The position numbers and the translations under genes are program-made. The notes under the pieces were generated by a model that searched no databases, had not been told where the DNA came from, and worked only from the letters and a program-made list of their open reading frames with translations. From Desulfocapsa sp. (lineage in GTDB: Bacteria; Desulfobacterota; Desulfobulbia; Desulfobulbales; Desulfocapsaceae), in NCBI GenBank assembly GCA_022712975.1, contig JAFLJO010000143.1:1-64000 (forward strand): DNA of 64,000 nucleotides. The letters run 5' to 3'. This document shows, one piece after another, positions 11,234 to 19,833 of this stretch. Numbering within the stretch: the stretch's first letter is position 1; each line of letters starts with the position of its first letter.

Positions 11234-12958
11234 TTAAAAACTATAAATCAATTTACCGTAGATACTCTGTTCGATAACAGTGAGTGGTGCCACATATTCA
11301 TCAACAATACTTTGACTTGAAAGCGCTTCAATACCGGCAGCTGAAAACTGATCCACATAACGTAGCAACATAGTCATCTGCAAATCCTGCGCAATATCAA
11401 TGGTGGATCGTAAAGAAACCCCATGTTGAGGGCTTGAGTCTTTATAAACAACAACCTCATCCAATCCAAGTTCACCATCATTCACATCAAGGTCAAGTTC
11501 AAGATAGGTGTAGCCAAATTGAAAGCTTATCCAATCCCCTGGCTTCCAGTCGGCGGCAAGCTCAAAACCAAAACTTGAGCCAGACGACTTATTATCAAAT
11601 TGTATCTCAGAAGTTGGTGGCATCATAACAGGTGTTACTGTACGCAGATTGTCATACTCGTTATAAAATAATGCTATATCAAGAGAGAGTTGTTTCTTGG
11701 GGACTATGCGATAACCAAGTTCATAAACAAGAACATCCTCGGAATCATAGTCCTGATTACCCCACAAAAAATTTGCTGTAGGAGACGGTGATACTTCTGG
11801 AATCAACATTGCCACAAGCCTTGCATCCCTTTCAATACGGGAAGGAGCTCGTACCGCCCTGGAAACCGCAGTCCATACAGTCTGTTCCTCAACCAGTTTA
11901 AAGAAAAGCCGTCCACTGGGTTGAATTTCATAACCGGTAAAGTCATTATGCTCAATTTTAGATTCCAGAGTAAACCACATCCGATCAGCCATGAGCATGA
12001 TTTCATCCTGAACAAAACCACTGAACAACTCTTGAGTATAACTATCCGGTGAAAATAAAAGCTGCCAAGTGTTATCAAATTCATCATGAATGTGGCGGTA
12101 TGCCAAGCCCCATTTCAAATCATGATGTTTGCCAAGTTGTAACTGATGTTGAAAGTCCACATCAAATATTTTATGAGTCCGCTCTATATACAACTCATCC
12201 CGATTACTAAAATCATAAGAACTTTGAAGGGTCCAGAAATTTTCTTTCGATAATTGATGCTTCCATTTTGTAAAAATTTTCCAGCCAGGAGCATCGTAAT
12301 TATCAGTGCTCTTGGATATAGAGAGTGGAGTCAACTCCAAGCGGGGTAAAACCAAGTGATTTGCATCTTCTGTATAAATATCGCCCTGCACAATCCATGA
12401 ATCCTTTTGAGTATCCCCGCCATCCAAACGGAATCCGCCATGTAAGCTTTCCGAATCATCGTTGGCAGCAGTTTCAGTACCATGCAGACCAAGGAAGTCG
12501 CGGTCTCGATAGGTGAGATAGGCACGTGCATGTGTTGATTCTCCTATTGCTTTAGCATAACGCAAAGCTCCGGATAGTCGTTCTTTATTTTCAATAGATA
12601 CCCGGACAAGCCCCCCCTCTGTGCCACTGGCTTTTCCGGTAATGATGTTGATGGCACCATCCACTGCATTTGCACCCCAGCTCGTTCCACTAGGGCCGTG
12701 GATCACCTCAATGCGATCAACGTCTTCAAGTAATGCGTCCTGCACGTCCCAATACACACCGGAAGCAGAAGAGGAATAGAGCGTACGCCCATCCGCGAGT
12801 ATCAGAAAATTATTGGTTGTTTGCATCACATGTGAAATATCCAGATCCAGATATTCATTATCAGGATCTGGGACAGCCCAGGTAGATTCAGCAAAACATC
12901 CCAGACATAAGCCCAGTCCCAGCAGGGATGTTGCATATTTTTTAGTAGTACATTTCAC
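11234..12958 (-). CDS. TonB-dependent receptor paralog with partial loss of plug domain
   Basis: 574 aa, with a signal peptide (LLGLGLCLGCFAESTWA) and an uninterrupted barrel ending in IYGKLIYSF. It is a close paralog of the receptor encoded just upstream (12983-15010) but is about 100 residues shorter. After VMQTT the sequence jumps directly to NNFLILADGRTLYS, omitting about 67 plug residues that in the neighbour run from ITSVSRKPQ to GFAGNFANK. A second gap of about 37 residues removes a strand pair near the C-terminus (VDEY joins straight to VAPLTVIEQ). Both gaps keep frame. The remaining plug (VDRIEVIHGP, WGANAVDGAINIIT) is intact. It may be a decaying copy, or a receptor reduced to a co-regulator or passive pore; the first is more likely. 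Confidence 0.85.
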   Translation of the reverse strand: MKCTTKKYATSLLGLGLCLGCFAESTWAVPDPDNEYLDLDISHVMQTTNNFLILADGRTLYSSSASGVYWDVQDALLEDVDRIEVIHGPSGTSWGANAVDGAINIITGKASGTEGGLVRVSIENKERLSGALRYAKAIGESTHARAYLTYRDRDFLGLHGTETAANDDSESLHGGFRLDGGDTQKDSWIVQGDIYTEDANHLVLPRLELTPLSISKSTDNYDAPGWKIFTKWKHQLSKENFWTLQSSYDFSNRDELYIERTHKIFDVDFQHQLQLGKHHDLKWGLAYRHIHDEFDNTWQLLFSPDSYTQELFSGFVQDEIMLMADRMWFTLESKIEHNDFTGYEIQPSGRLFFKLVEEQTVWTAVSRAVRAPSRIERDARLVAMLIPEVSPSPTANFLWGNQDYDSEDVLVYELGYRIVPKKQLSLDIALFYNEYDNLRTVTPVMMPPTSEIQFDNKSSGSSFGFELAADWKPGDWISFQFGYTYLELDLDVNDGELGLDEVVVYKDSSPQHGVSLRSTIDIAQDLQMTMLLRYVDQFSAAGIEALSSQSIVDEYVAPLTVIEQSIYGKLIYSF

Positions 12959-12982
12959 AGATAACCTTTCACTCCTGTCCGC

Positions 12983-15010
12983 CTAAAAACGGTAGGTAAG
13001 CTTACCATAAACACTGCGCTCAATTTCTGTGAGCGGTGTGGAAAATTCAGACACATATTCCAGATGACTGGAGTTAAGTAAGTTTTGCCCCACCAGCATC
13101 AACTCCAGTTTTTCCATTGGCCGCCAGACCACATTGGCATCAAGTGTCAGGTATTCATCAACAGTCATATCACTAAAACGTATATCCCTCGATGCTTTTA
13201 AGGTGTCCACATAACGCGCCCATAGATTGAGTTGTAAATCCTTGTTAATATTGATGGCCGATTGGATGGAAAATTGATGCTGAGGACTGACAAATTCAGT
13301 AATTTCAGCTAAATTTGAACTCAGACTGTCTGCTTCAACTTTTAAATCAAAACCTAAATAGGTATAGCCAAGTTGAAGTTTCAGCCAGTTAGTCGGCTTC
13401 CAGTCAGACGCCAGTTCCAAACCATGGGTTGAGCCAGACATCTTATTCGAGAAATTCAGTTCAGTAAATGATAGGGAAGAAGCAAGATCTGTTGTTTGCA
13501 GATTGTCATAATCATTATAAAAAACAGCCACATCCAGAGAAACATTTTCCAGAGCCAGCCAACGGTACCCTGCCTCGTAGGCAATTACAACTTCAGAACC
13601 ATATTGTTCACTGCCATTTATGGTGATTTTCATGACATCCGGTGGAATAGTTGGAATTACTGCTATGGTAATGGTACCACTCTCCTCAAATTGAGATGGT
13701 GTTCGTACAGCCCGGGAGACAGCAGCCCAAACCGTCTGTTTTTCAGTTGCCTTAAAGAGTAAACGACCACTGGGTTGAAACTCATGACCTGTAAAATCGT
13801 TATGCTCCCATTTGGCCCCCAGGGTCAGCCAGAGACGATCAGATGCAAGCATAATTTCATCTTGAATAAATCCGCTGTAAAGGTTCTCAGATCGATTGCC
13901 AGGGTTAACCGATACCTGAAAAGTATTGTCAAAATCAGCAGCCACTGAACGGTAGCCAAGACCAATCACCAGATTATTTCTTGTGCCAAGTTGACGTTGA
14001 TATTGCAGGTCAAGATCAAAAGTCCTGTGCGTCTGTTCCATAATTGCTTCATCACGATTTGTGTAATCGTAATAGGCCTGAACAGTCCAGGAACTTGTTT
14101 GCGAGAGTTCCGTCTGCCAACGTCCCAGAATATTCCAGCCTGAAGTCTCAAAATCATCATTTATTACTGACAGATAAGGAGGGTTCGGCAGCCAGAAAGG
14201 ATCCAATGTTTGATTTACATTATTGGAATAGAAGTCACCTTGCAGGGTCCAGGAATTTTCACCTGCCTGTTCACCATCCAGGCGAAATCCAGTGCGCAGG
14301 CTATCCCAATCATCATTAGCATCTTCTCCTGTACCATGAAGTTCAAAGGAGTCTTGTTTATGATAGGTAAGATATGCACGTCCATGACTATCGTCCCCTA
14401 ATGCAGTGCCGTAACGAAGCCCGGTCAGGAGTTGATCGTGACTACCACCTCCGAGACTGACAAGCCCACCCTGAGTATCACCTGCCTTCTTAGTGATGAT
14501 ATTCACAACACCATTTACAGCATTGGCTCCCCATACCGTTGCACCAGGCCCACGGATCACCTCGATCCGGTCTATATCATCAAGAAGGGTATCCTGAACA
14601 TCCCAATACACACCTGAAAATGCGGGGGAATACACGGTACGGCCATCAATCATCACCAGTAGTTTATTGGCAAAATTTCCTGCAAAACCACGGGAAGTGA
14701 TGGCCCATTTATTAGAATCAACACGTGCTACCTGTAAACCCGGTGCCATACGCAAGGCCTCGGGGATTGAAGTCACGCCGGAACGATGTATGTCATCCTG
14801 GGTAATAACAAAAACAGCAGCCGCACTATCTGAGAGATTTTGTGGTTTCCTGGAAACTGAAGTGATTGTTATTTGCATCAGTTGTGCAATATCCATATCA
14901 AAATATTCATCAGCAACCATTGCCGAAGCATTTACCGATTCCGGATAACAGTGAATGCAGAGAGAAAGAGCAAACAGTGATAGAATGGACTTTCGATAGA
15001 TACGTTTCAT
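12983..15010 (-). CDS. TonB-dependent outer-membrane receptor (full length)
   Basis: 675 aa with a signal peptide (ILSLFALSLCIHCYPESVNA), a complete plug (about 35-165: TSVSRKPQNLSDSAAAVFV, DDIHRSGVTSIPEALRMAPG, VMIDGRTVYSP, DRIEVIRGPGATVWGANAV, NGVVNIITKKA) and a 22-strand-type barrel ending in VYGKLTYRF. The CirA/FhuE-like layout suits uptake of a metal chelate, vitamin or small signal molecule, but the ligand cannot be read. It is the first gene of a four-gene minus-strand operon (receptor, truncated receptor, YfiR-like, CHASE8 kinase). A promoter-like -35/-10 pair lies about 75-100 bp upstream. The linked signalling genes suggest it senses its ligand as well as, or instead of, transporting it. 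Confidence 0.92.
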   Translation of the reverse strand: MKRIYRKSILSLFALSLCIHCYPESVNASAMVADEYFDMDIAQLMQITITSVSRKPQNLSDSAAAVFVITQDDIHRSGVTSIPEALRMAPGLQVARVDSNKWAITSRGFAGNFANKLLVMIDGRTVYSPAFSGVYWDVQDTLLDDIDRIEVIRGPGATVWGANAVNGVVNIITKKAGDTQGGLVSLGGGSHDQLLTGLRYGTALGDDSHGRAYLTYHKQDSFELHGTGEDANDDWDSLRTGFRLDGEQAGENSWTLQGDFYSNNVNQTLDPFWLPNPPYLSVINDDFETSGWNILGRWQTELSQTSSWTVQAYYDYTNRDEAIMEQTHRTFDLDLQYQRQLGTRNNLVIGLGYRSVAADFDNTFQVSVNPGNRSENLYSGFIQDEIMLASDRLWLTLGAKWEHNDFTGHEFQPSGRLLFKATEKQTVWAAVSRAVRTPSQFEESGTITIAVIPTIPPDVMKITINGSEQYGSEVVIAYEAGYRWLALENVSLDVAVFYNDYDNLQTTDLASSLSFTELNFSNKMSGSTHGLELASDWKPTNWLKLQLGYTYLGFDLKVEADSLSSNLAEITEFVSPQHQFSIQSAININKDLQLNLWARYVDTLKASRDIRFSDMTVDEYLTLDANVVWRPMEKLELMLVGQNLLNSSHLEYVSEFSTPLTEIERSVYGKLTYRF

Positions 15011-15081
15011 ATTCGGTTATCAGTAATAGATAGCTTATTTTCAGGTATAGGTGCAGAGTAGAAAACACTTATTCTATAAAA

Positions 15082-15110
15082 AGTGTATAAGTTTGGATGA
15101 AGAAAGTCAA
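15082..15110 (-). promoter_or_regulatory. Sigma-70-like promoter of the receptor/YfiR/kinase operon
   Basis: Read on the minus strand: TTGACT (15110-15105), a 17-bp spacer, then TACACT (15087-15082), about 70 bp before the receptor start codon. An ACACTT/AAGTGT inverted repeat overlaps the -10 element (about 15065-15087) and could be an operator. Confidence 0.5.
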
Positions 15111-15147
15111 ATTTTCTTACTGTATATTTTTGTCAGAATACCACTCC

Positions 15148-15342
15148 CTAGTTCGATACAATCTGCTCCAATTCCACCACAACTGTATTAAATTCCACCT
15201 CAATATTTCGGGTGGTCTGTATTGGATTTACTACTTCATTTTCCTTGCCTGAAGTCTCCAGTTGCATGCAAAGAGCGGAAAGATGTGTTACACCAGAATT
15301 CGCACTGCCTGATTTCAATGAATGCGCAGATTTCCAGAGCGG
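15148..15342 (-). pseudogene. Remnant: Hpt-domain C-terminus of a hybrid histidine kinase
   Basis: On the minus strand, one frame reads WKSAHSLKSGSANSG, then THLSALCMQLE and a helical tail ending FNTVVVELEQIVSN and TAG at 15148-15150. This is the phosphotransfer helix and C-terminus of an Hpt domain, closely parallel to the end of the intact kinase at 6376 ([14 protein letters not shown]). A TGA lies in frame immediately before it, so nothing upstream of the Hpt survives. It abuts the receptor-plug remnant at about 15343. It is neither a start-to-stop gene nor a free-standing Hpt, because the first helix is missing. Confidence 0.75.
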
Positions 15343-15706
15343 TCAATCTCATCAATCATGACCAGCGTCTTATTAGACAATTTGGAAGCAAAGCCTCGCG
15401 GACTTACTGCCCATTTATTGGCATCTATCTGATACACATACATACCCGGAACCATACACAGCGCTTCAGGAATACTCTGAACACTGTTTCGGTGCAGCTT
15501 TCCTGAATAATGACAAAGATTGCCGCTGGGATATTGGCTGCTTTCTCGGATACCCCATCCCCTGAGATAACCTCTATATCCAGAAGTTCGTTTTAGGAAA
15601 GAAGACTCAGATCATTCTCCTGGCATATAGCGGGGCAAGTAAAGTTGGGAGGGTTGACAGGGAAAATGCGGAGAGCACAGCAAATAGAAAGGATTGTTTT
15701 TTTTGG
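15343..15706 (-). pseudogene. Remnant: signal peptide and plug domain of a TonB-dependent receptor
   Basis: Three minus-strand frames in succession give a receptor N-terminus. They are a signal peptide (FLFAVLSAFSLSTLPTLL, about 15690-15630), then LLDIEVISGDG and ANIPAAIFVIIQ (about 15586-15503), then HRNSVQSIPEALCMVPG, IDANKWAVSPRGFASK and LSNKTLVMID (about 15494-15350). The last piece aligns directly with HRSGVTSIPEALRMAPG, DSNKWAITSRGFAG and ANKLLVMIDG of the intact receptor next door. At least two frameshifts and an in-frame TAA (15593-15595) are present. The homology stops after VMID and runs into Hpt-coding sequence, so the barrel and everything after it have been deleted. Confidence 0.8.
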
Positions 15707-15758
15707 GTATTTCCTTAACTATACTTCTTGTCAAATATGTCCAAAAACCTTTACTGAC

Positions 15759-17258
15759 CTACATTTCCACTCTGTTCCTGCCATTTCTTTTTGCCCTGTA
15801 TAAGGCCTGGTCGCTCTGTTTAATAAAATCTTCAAGTGTCATTTTCGTATTTGTAAAGTCACAACTGGCAATACCGCAACTGATGGTAATGGAAATAGTA
15901 TCTGCTTTATAATGTATTTCCAGCTGCTCAATGCCACGTCGCACTCTCTGGGACAAAATCCTTGCTGAACAAGCTGTCGTTTCGGGAAGAATAACAGCAA
16001 ACTCTTCTCCACCATAGCGTGCGACAATATCACAACTTCTCAACAACTTAATAAAAGTGTCTGCAACTTCACGCAAAACATAGTCTCCCGCCTGGTGTCC
16101 AAAAGTATCATTAACCTTTTTAAAAAAATCAATATCAATCAACACAAGAGAAAGAGGGTTCTTATAGCGAGCTGCCCGTTCCAGTTCCGATTCCATAATA
16201 TCCTTAAAATACCTGTGATTAAACAGGCCTGTCAGCGCATCACGATAAGCAAGGTCACGTAAACGATCATTGGCTAGTTTTAACTCCAATGCAAGTTTGT
16301 CAGCATTCAGTTTTGATTGTTTTAATTCCAGGACAACCTGAGCATAGGACAAATTCAGACGACCAAGTTCCTCGTTGGCTTCCTGCATTATTTGAGAAAA
16401 AGGTTTGATGTCACCGGGATCTATTGTAAACAGCTCCAGGATTTCTCTGCTTTTGTCACCGACAATATCAATAAGTTCAGCTACCTGTTCTGGGGAGAGA
16501 CCATAGCCATCTTCTAAAATGCAATGCACATCCTTTGATAGAGTACCACTGTTCATTCCGTGGTAGATTGCTGAAATCTTATTTGCGATACCTAAAAGAA
16601 CAGCAGATTCATTACAGATATTTTTTTTCACTTCTGAATGATGAATCCGGATCGTTTGGCACATTTCTTCCGGTAACCCCCAAGTCGAGAGCAAATGATA
16701 GCTGACATCAGTATGATCAAAATCGTATTGTTTCTTTTCAGCTTCACAGGCAGATATATTATTTACCCGTTTATCATCAAGGAGAGCAGCGAAGTTATCC
16801 GAATCAACAAGGTATAAAACGAGGGTCCCAATATCCTGCAATAAACCGGAAACAAAAATATCACTATCGTTCACCCCAACAGCTCCTGCTAATGTTTCTG
16901 CAGCTACAGCTGTGGTTATGGATCTTTTCCAAAAAAGAGTCAGGTCAAAACTTCCTTGAGGAACATCCTGAAAATCCTGGACAATTACAAAGGATAACGC
17001 AATATTCTTCAAAGCGTTGGTACCTATTAAAGCTGTAGCCTGGCTGAGTGATTCAACGGGATTGGGCAGTCCAAAAAGTGAGGAATTTGCAACTCTCAAG
17101 ATACGTGCCGTGAGAGCCGGATCCACCATAATAATCCTGGCTATATCATCAAAGGAGTTTTCCTCCTGACGCACTGCTTCCAGAATTTTTAGTGCCACCC
17201 CTGGAGGTGAAGGTAACTTGATATCTTCATTAAAAAACTCTTCGATTTTTGTTGTCAC
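15759..17258 (-). CDS. HDOD-domain diguanylate cyclase (HDOD-GGDEF)
   Basis: 499 aa from a GTG start with AGAGGG 6 nt upstream. The N-terminal HDOD domain (about 10-210) shows LPSPPGVALKILEAV, IIMVDPALTARILRVANS and LSQATALIGTNALKNIALS. A helical linker, probably a coiled coil, covers about 285-325 (ELKQSKLNADKLALELKLA). GGDEF follows (about 330-499) with DALTGLFNHRYF, DIDFFKKVNDTFGH and the active-site variant RYGGEEF. It should make cyclic di-GMP, with HDOD as a regulatory input whose ligand is unknown. It lies upstream of the decayed cassette and of the receptor operon, in the same direction but about 750 bp away. Confidence 0.92.
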   Translation of the reverse strand: MTTKIEEFFNEDIKLPSPPGVALKILEAVRQEENSFDDIARIIMVDPALTARILRVANSSLFGLPNPVESLSQATALIGTNALKNIALSFVIVQDFQDVPQGSFDLTLFWKRSITTAVAAETLAGAVGVNDSDIFVSGLLQDIGTLVLYLVDSDNFAALLDDKRVNNISACEAEKKQYDFDHTDVSYHLLSTWGLPEEMCQTIRIHHSEVKKNICNESAVLLGIANKISAIYHGMNSGTLSKDVHCILEDGYGLSPEQVAELIDIVGDKSREILELFTIDPGDIKPFSQIMQEANEELGRLNLSYAQVVLELKQSKLNADKLALELKLANDRLRDLAYRDALTGLFNHRYFKDIMESELERAARYKNPLSLVLIDIDFFKKVNDTFGHQAGDYVLREVADTFIKLLRSCDIVARYGGEEFAVILPETTACSARILSQRVRRGIEQLEIHYKADTISITISCGIASCDFTNTKMTLEDFIKQSDQALYRAKRNGRNRVEM

Positions 17259-17273
17259 TTTAATCCCTCTGAA

Positions 17274-17304
17274 TAGTGTCGGTGTTCGGTGTTCGGTGTT
17301 CCTG
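17274..17304. repeat. Short tandem array of an 8-bp GGTGTTC(G) unit
   Basis: Three consecutive copies of GGTGTTC(G) lie just upstream of the HDOD-GGDEF gene. The unit is the reverse complement of the CCGAACACC motif inside the 109-bp dispersed repeats at 32375 and 61651, so it may be a worn piece of that family. Confidence 0.5.
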
Positions 17305-17479
17305 AAAAAACAATTACATAGTACGATACAATTCTTTTAGGCCATGCAGCAGAGACACAGAGTCTCCTTGTGTTTGAAAGTTGTATTCGATATAGCAAAA
17401 GAGAAGCAACAAATACAGTAATATGAATCATATCCCTCCATCAGAGAATACAACTTTACTCATTTTTATTCAAATTTTT

Positions 17480-17698
17480 ATGAAACAGCAAAGCAAAAAA
17501 ATAAGAGGTGGCATTGTAGGTGGTTCCGGGTTAATCGGTGGAGCATTCGTTCATTATTTCAATAAATGCGGTTCTAAAGACATTGAAATCCTCTAGCCAA
17601 ACTCAAAAAAAATGAGCATTTCCGATAAAAATGATATTGAGCGTTACACTAATCATTGGAAACCGGACTTTATAATCAACGCTGCCCCCATTCGGTGA
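17480..17698 (+). pseudogene. Remnant of an SDR/RmlD-type NAD-dependent sugar epimerase or reductase
   Basis: One frame reads IRGGIVGGSGLIGGAFVHYF with the GxxGxxG dinucleotide-binding turn, then DIEIL, TAG (17594-17596), PNSKKMSISDKNDIERY and HWKPDFIINAA, then TGA. This is the order of a Rossmann-fold sugar-nucleotide reductase N-terminus (nucleotide-binding loop, acidic residue after strand 2, the D-x-x-x NAA strand 4). One internal nonsense codon and a complete loss of the catalytic YxxxK half show that it is dead. The surrounding 17259-17822 stretch otherwise holds only the short tandem repeat and AT-rich sequence. Confidence 0.65.
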
Positions 17699-17822
17699 AT
17701 TTTCAAAATTCTATCCGGACTAAAAAGTAAAAATCCCTTTTGATTTTCAATTGTTCTTCCGATACAGAGTACATTCAAGAGGCAACTCCATCTATCCACA
17801 TGTGACTATAAACTAATCGCCC

Positions 17823-18947
17823 ATGACCCAGCAGCCAGAGCTACCCACAGAAACATCACTTAACCCTGATTCGGCAACCGCTGCTGAAGAGCCGACACCT
17901 GTTTATATACCGCAAAACTCTTCGGGAATAGCTTTTAATGTGAATAGTTTCGTTATTGAAGATTCGTTCTACCGTGAGCGTACCCCACGCCCCCTCCACT
18001 GGTCTGTTGCCTGGTCGGATCTCATGATGACCATGTTCATTCTCTTTCTTTCCATGTTTGTCTATCAAGCATCTCATAAAGAATTTCTTGTGAGTGGTAC
18101 ACCGGAAATTATAGGTGGAAGCACCATCGACTCCATTGATTTCTTAACAGATAACAGTATTATCGTTCCAATAATCCCATTTAAAGAAGACACACCTCCC
18201 ATAAACTCAAAGACTGTCAAAAAAGTTCAAAAGGTACATGTTGATAACCTGGATATTGATGGCCTGTTCCGCGACCAGGTGGTCTTTGTTGAACCGGAAC
18301 CAAAAACCTCAAGTACTCTTTCAAATACAAATGAGACGCAAGAACAAAAGCAGTCACAGGAAGATTCCATATCTGCCAAACCGCCCCAGACAGATAGGAT
18401 AGAACCTGCTCCCGTAAGCATTGCCAAACAGTCTATTCCTGAATTTCGTCAATCAGATACATTTAGCGATATGTATGACATGAGCCGGCAAATACTCTCA
18501 GAAAAGAAACTCAGCAAATTTGCCTCAATTGAAGTGGTTCCTGACAAAACCATGCGTATCATCCTCACCGGAGACCTTCTCTTTTTTACCGGACAGGCAG
18601 AGCTTTCCGGCAAAGCCAGAAACTCTCTCAGCAGAATCGCTGAAATTATTAAAGACACTCCATATATGGTCAACGTCATTGGCCATACAGACAATCAACC
18701 AATGCATTCTTCCCGGTTTGCCTCTAACTGGGAGCTCTCCGTTGTTCGGGCAAGTAGTGTCGCTCGATTTCTCATTGATGAAATGGGAATGGATTCAAAA
18801 CAATTCATCGTCTCCGGTTTCGGTTCCAATCGTCCCCGCAGGCCTAATACCAATGTGAGCAATCGGGAGGTAAACCGACGTGTGGAAATTATTATTTCCA
18901 AACGTCTGGCTCCTGCAGCAAAAGCCACTGTCAAAAACCTTTTATAG
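17823..18947 (+). CDS. MotB-like stator protein with OmpA-type peptidoglycan-binding domain
   Basis: 374 aa. A 60-residue cytoplasmic N-terminus rich in Pro/Glu/Thr precedes one transmembrane helix (about 63-82, AWSDLMMTMFILFLSMFVYQ) with Asp66 where MotB carries its proton-binding aspartate. A long, low-complexity periplasmic linker (about 110-215) leads to an OmpA/MotB domain (about 255-365) with the peptidoglycan signature NVIGHTDNQPMHSSRFASNW, then VRASSVARFL and NREVNRRVEIII. It should anchor a proton-driven motor to the cell wall. It lies 12 bp upstream of the MotA-like gene. No flagellar genes are visible nearby, so flagellar, gliding or other envelope motor roles remain open. The long N-terminus and linker are unusual for MotB. 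Confidence 0.85.
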   Translation: MTQQPELPTETSLNPDSATAAEEPTPVYIPQNSSGIAFNVNSFVIEDSFYRERTPRPLHWSVAWSDLMMTMFILFLSMFVYQASHKEFLVSGTPEIIGGSTIDSIDFLTDNSIIVPIIPFKEDTPPINSKTVKKVQKVHVDNLDIDGLFRDQVVFVEPEPKTSSTLSNTNETQEQKQSQEDSISAKPPQTDRIEPAPVSIAKQSIPEFRQSDTFSDMYDMSRQILSEKKLSKFASIEVVPDKTMRIILTGDLLFFTGQAELSGKARNSLSRIAEIIKDTPYMVNVIGHTDNQPMHSSRFASNWELSVVRASSVARFLIDEMGMDSKQFIVSGFGSNRPRRPNTNVSNREVNRRVEIIISKRLAPAAKATVKNLL

Positions 18948-18959
18948 TGTGTACCAGCC

Positions 18960-19763
18960 ATGAAATATAGAAATTTTCTCGGTCTCTTCCTGTTCGTTTG
19001 TATTTTTTGTTTGGGATTTATCATCAATGGTAATCTCAGTCTCTATTTTAACATATCGGGGCTGCTTATTGTTTTTGGTGGAACATTTGGTGCAGCATTC
19101 TTAAGCTTTAAAACTGAACAGTTGGGAATTGTAGTCAAAGTATTGCGTACCAATTATAAAAAGAAGATCAAGAAAGAAACGGAGATTGTCCAAATCCTCA
19201 TAGATTTATCTATTAAATCAAGAATTGAAGGTATTCTCTCACTTCAGGAGGAGGAAACTGAAACCTCGGTCCTGTTTCTGAGAAGAGCACTTGGCTGCCT
19301 TGTTGATGGCTACAGATCTGATCAAATAAGAGATATTTTAAATACTGAAATTTATTTCTTTAAAATGAGGCGTGAAGATTCAGAACGTGTGCTGCGAACC
19401 ATTGCTGACTTTTTCCCGGCCTTTGGAATCGCAGGGAGCGTTGTTGGTCTGATCTCCATGCTTGGTGGTATCGGGGACACCTCTATTATCCTGCAAGCTG
19501 TGCCAATTGCCCTCACCTCAACTCTGTATGGTATTGTCTGTGCTAATTTCTTTATGCTTCCCTTTGCTGCATTTCTGCGGGAACGAACCAATCAGGAGCT
19601 CCTGCTGCAAAAAATAATTATGGAAGGTGTTATTGCCATTGATTCTGAAATGAATCCAATCATCCTTAAAACTAAACTGGAATCGTTTCTTACCCCATCA
19701 GAACGTCAGGAAACGCTCGTCTCATACAAGAAACTCAAGGAACGTTTTAATATTACAGCTTGA
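18960..19763 (+). CDS. MotA-like stator proton-channel protein
   Basis: 267 aa with four membrane helices in the MotA arrangement. Two lie near the N-terminus (FLGLFLFVCIFCLGFII and NISGLLIVFGGTFGAAFL). Two lie near the C-terminus, FFPAFGIAGSVVGLISML and AVPIALTSTLYGIVCANFF, and contain the conserved Pro and Thr residues lining the channel. The cytoplasmic loop (about 60-150) is rich in Lys/Glu and Arg, as needed for contact with a rotor. Together with the preceding MotB-like protein it would form a proton channel that converts flux into torque or movement. Gene order (B before A) is the reverse of the usual motAB order. Confidence 0.87.
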   Translation: MKYRNFLGLFLFVCIFCLGFIINGNLSLYFNISGLLIVFGGTFGAAFLSFKTEQLGIVVKVLRTNYKKKIKKETEIVQILIDLSIKSRIEGILSLQEEETETSVLFLRRALGCLVDGYRSDQIRDILNTEIYFFKMRREDSERVLRTIADFFPAFGIAGSVVGLISMLGGIGDTSIILQAVPIALTSTLYGIVCANFFMLPFAAFLRERTNQELLLQKIIMEGVIAIDSEMNPIILKTKLESFLTPSERQETLVSYKKLKERFNITA

Positions 19764-19833
19764 ATCCCTATCCAATATTCTCTTCGGCAAAAGGAACATG
19801 ATGCCCATTGTTGATGACAACTGACAACTTATA

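Noticed and set aside
15222-15506. Plus-strand open frame over the decayed cassette
   Set aside because: It is the shadow of the receptor and Hpt remnants on the minus strand, which explain the sequence fully.
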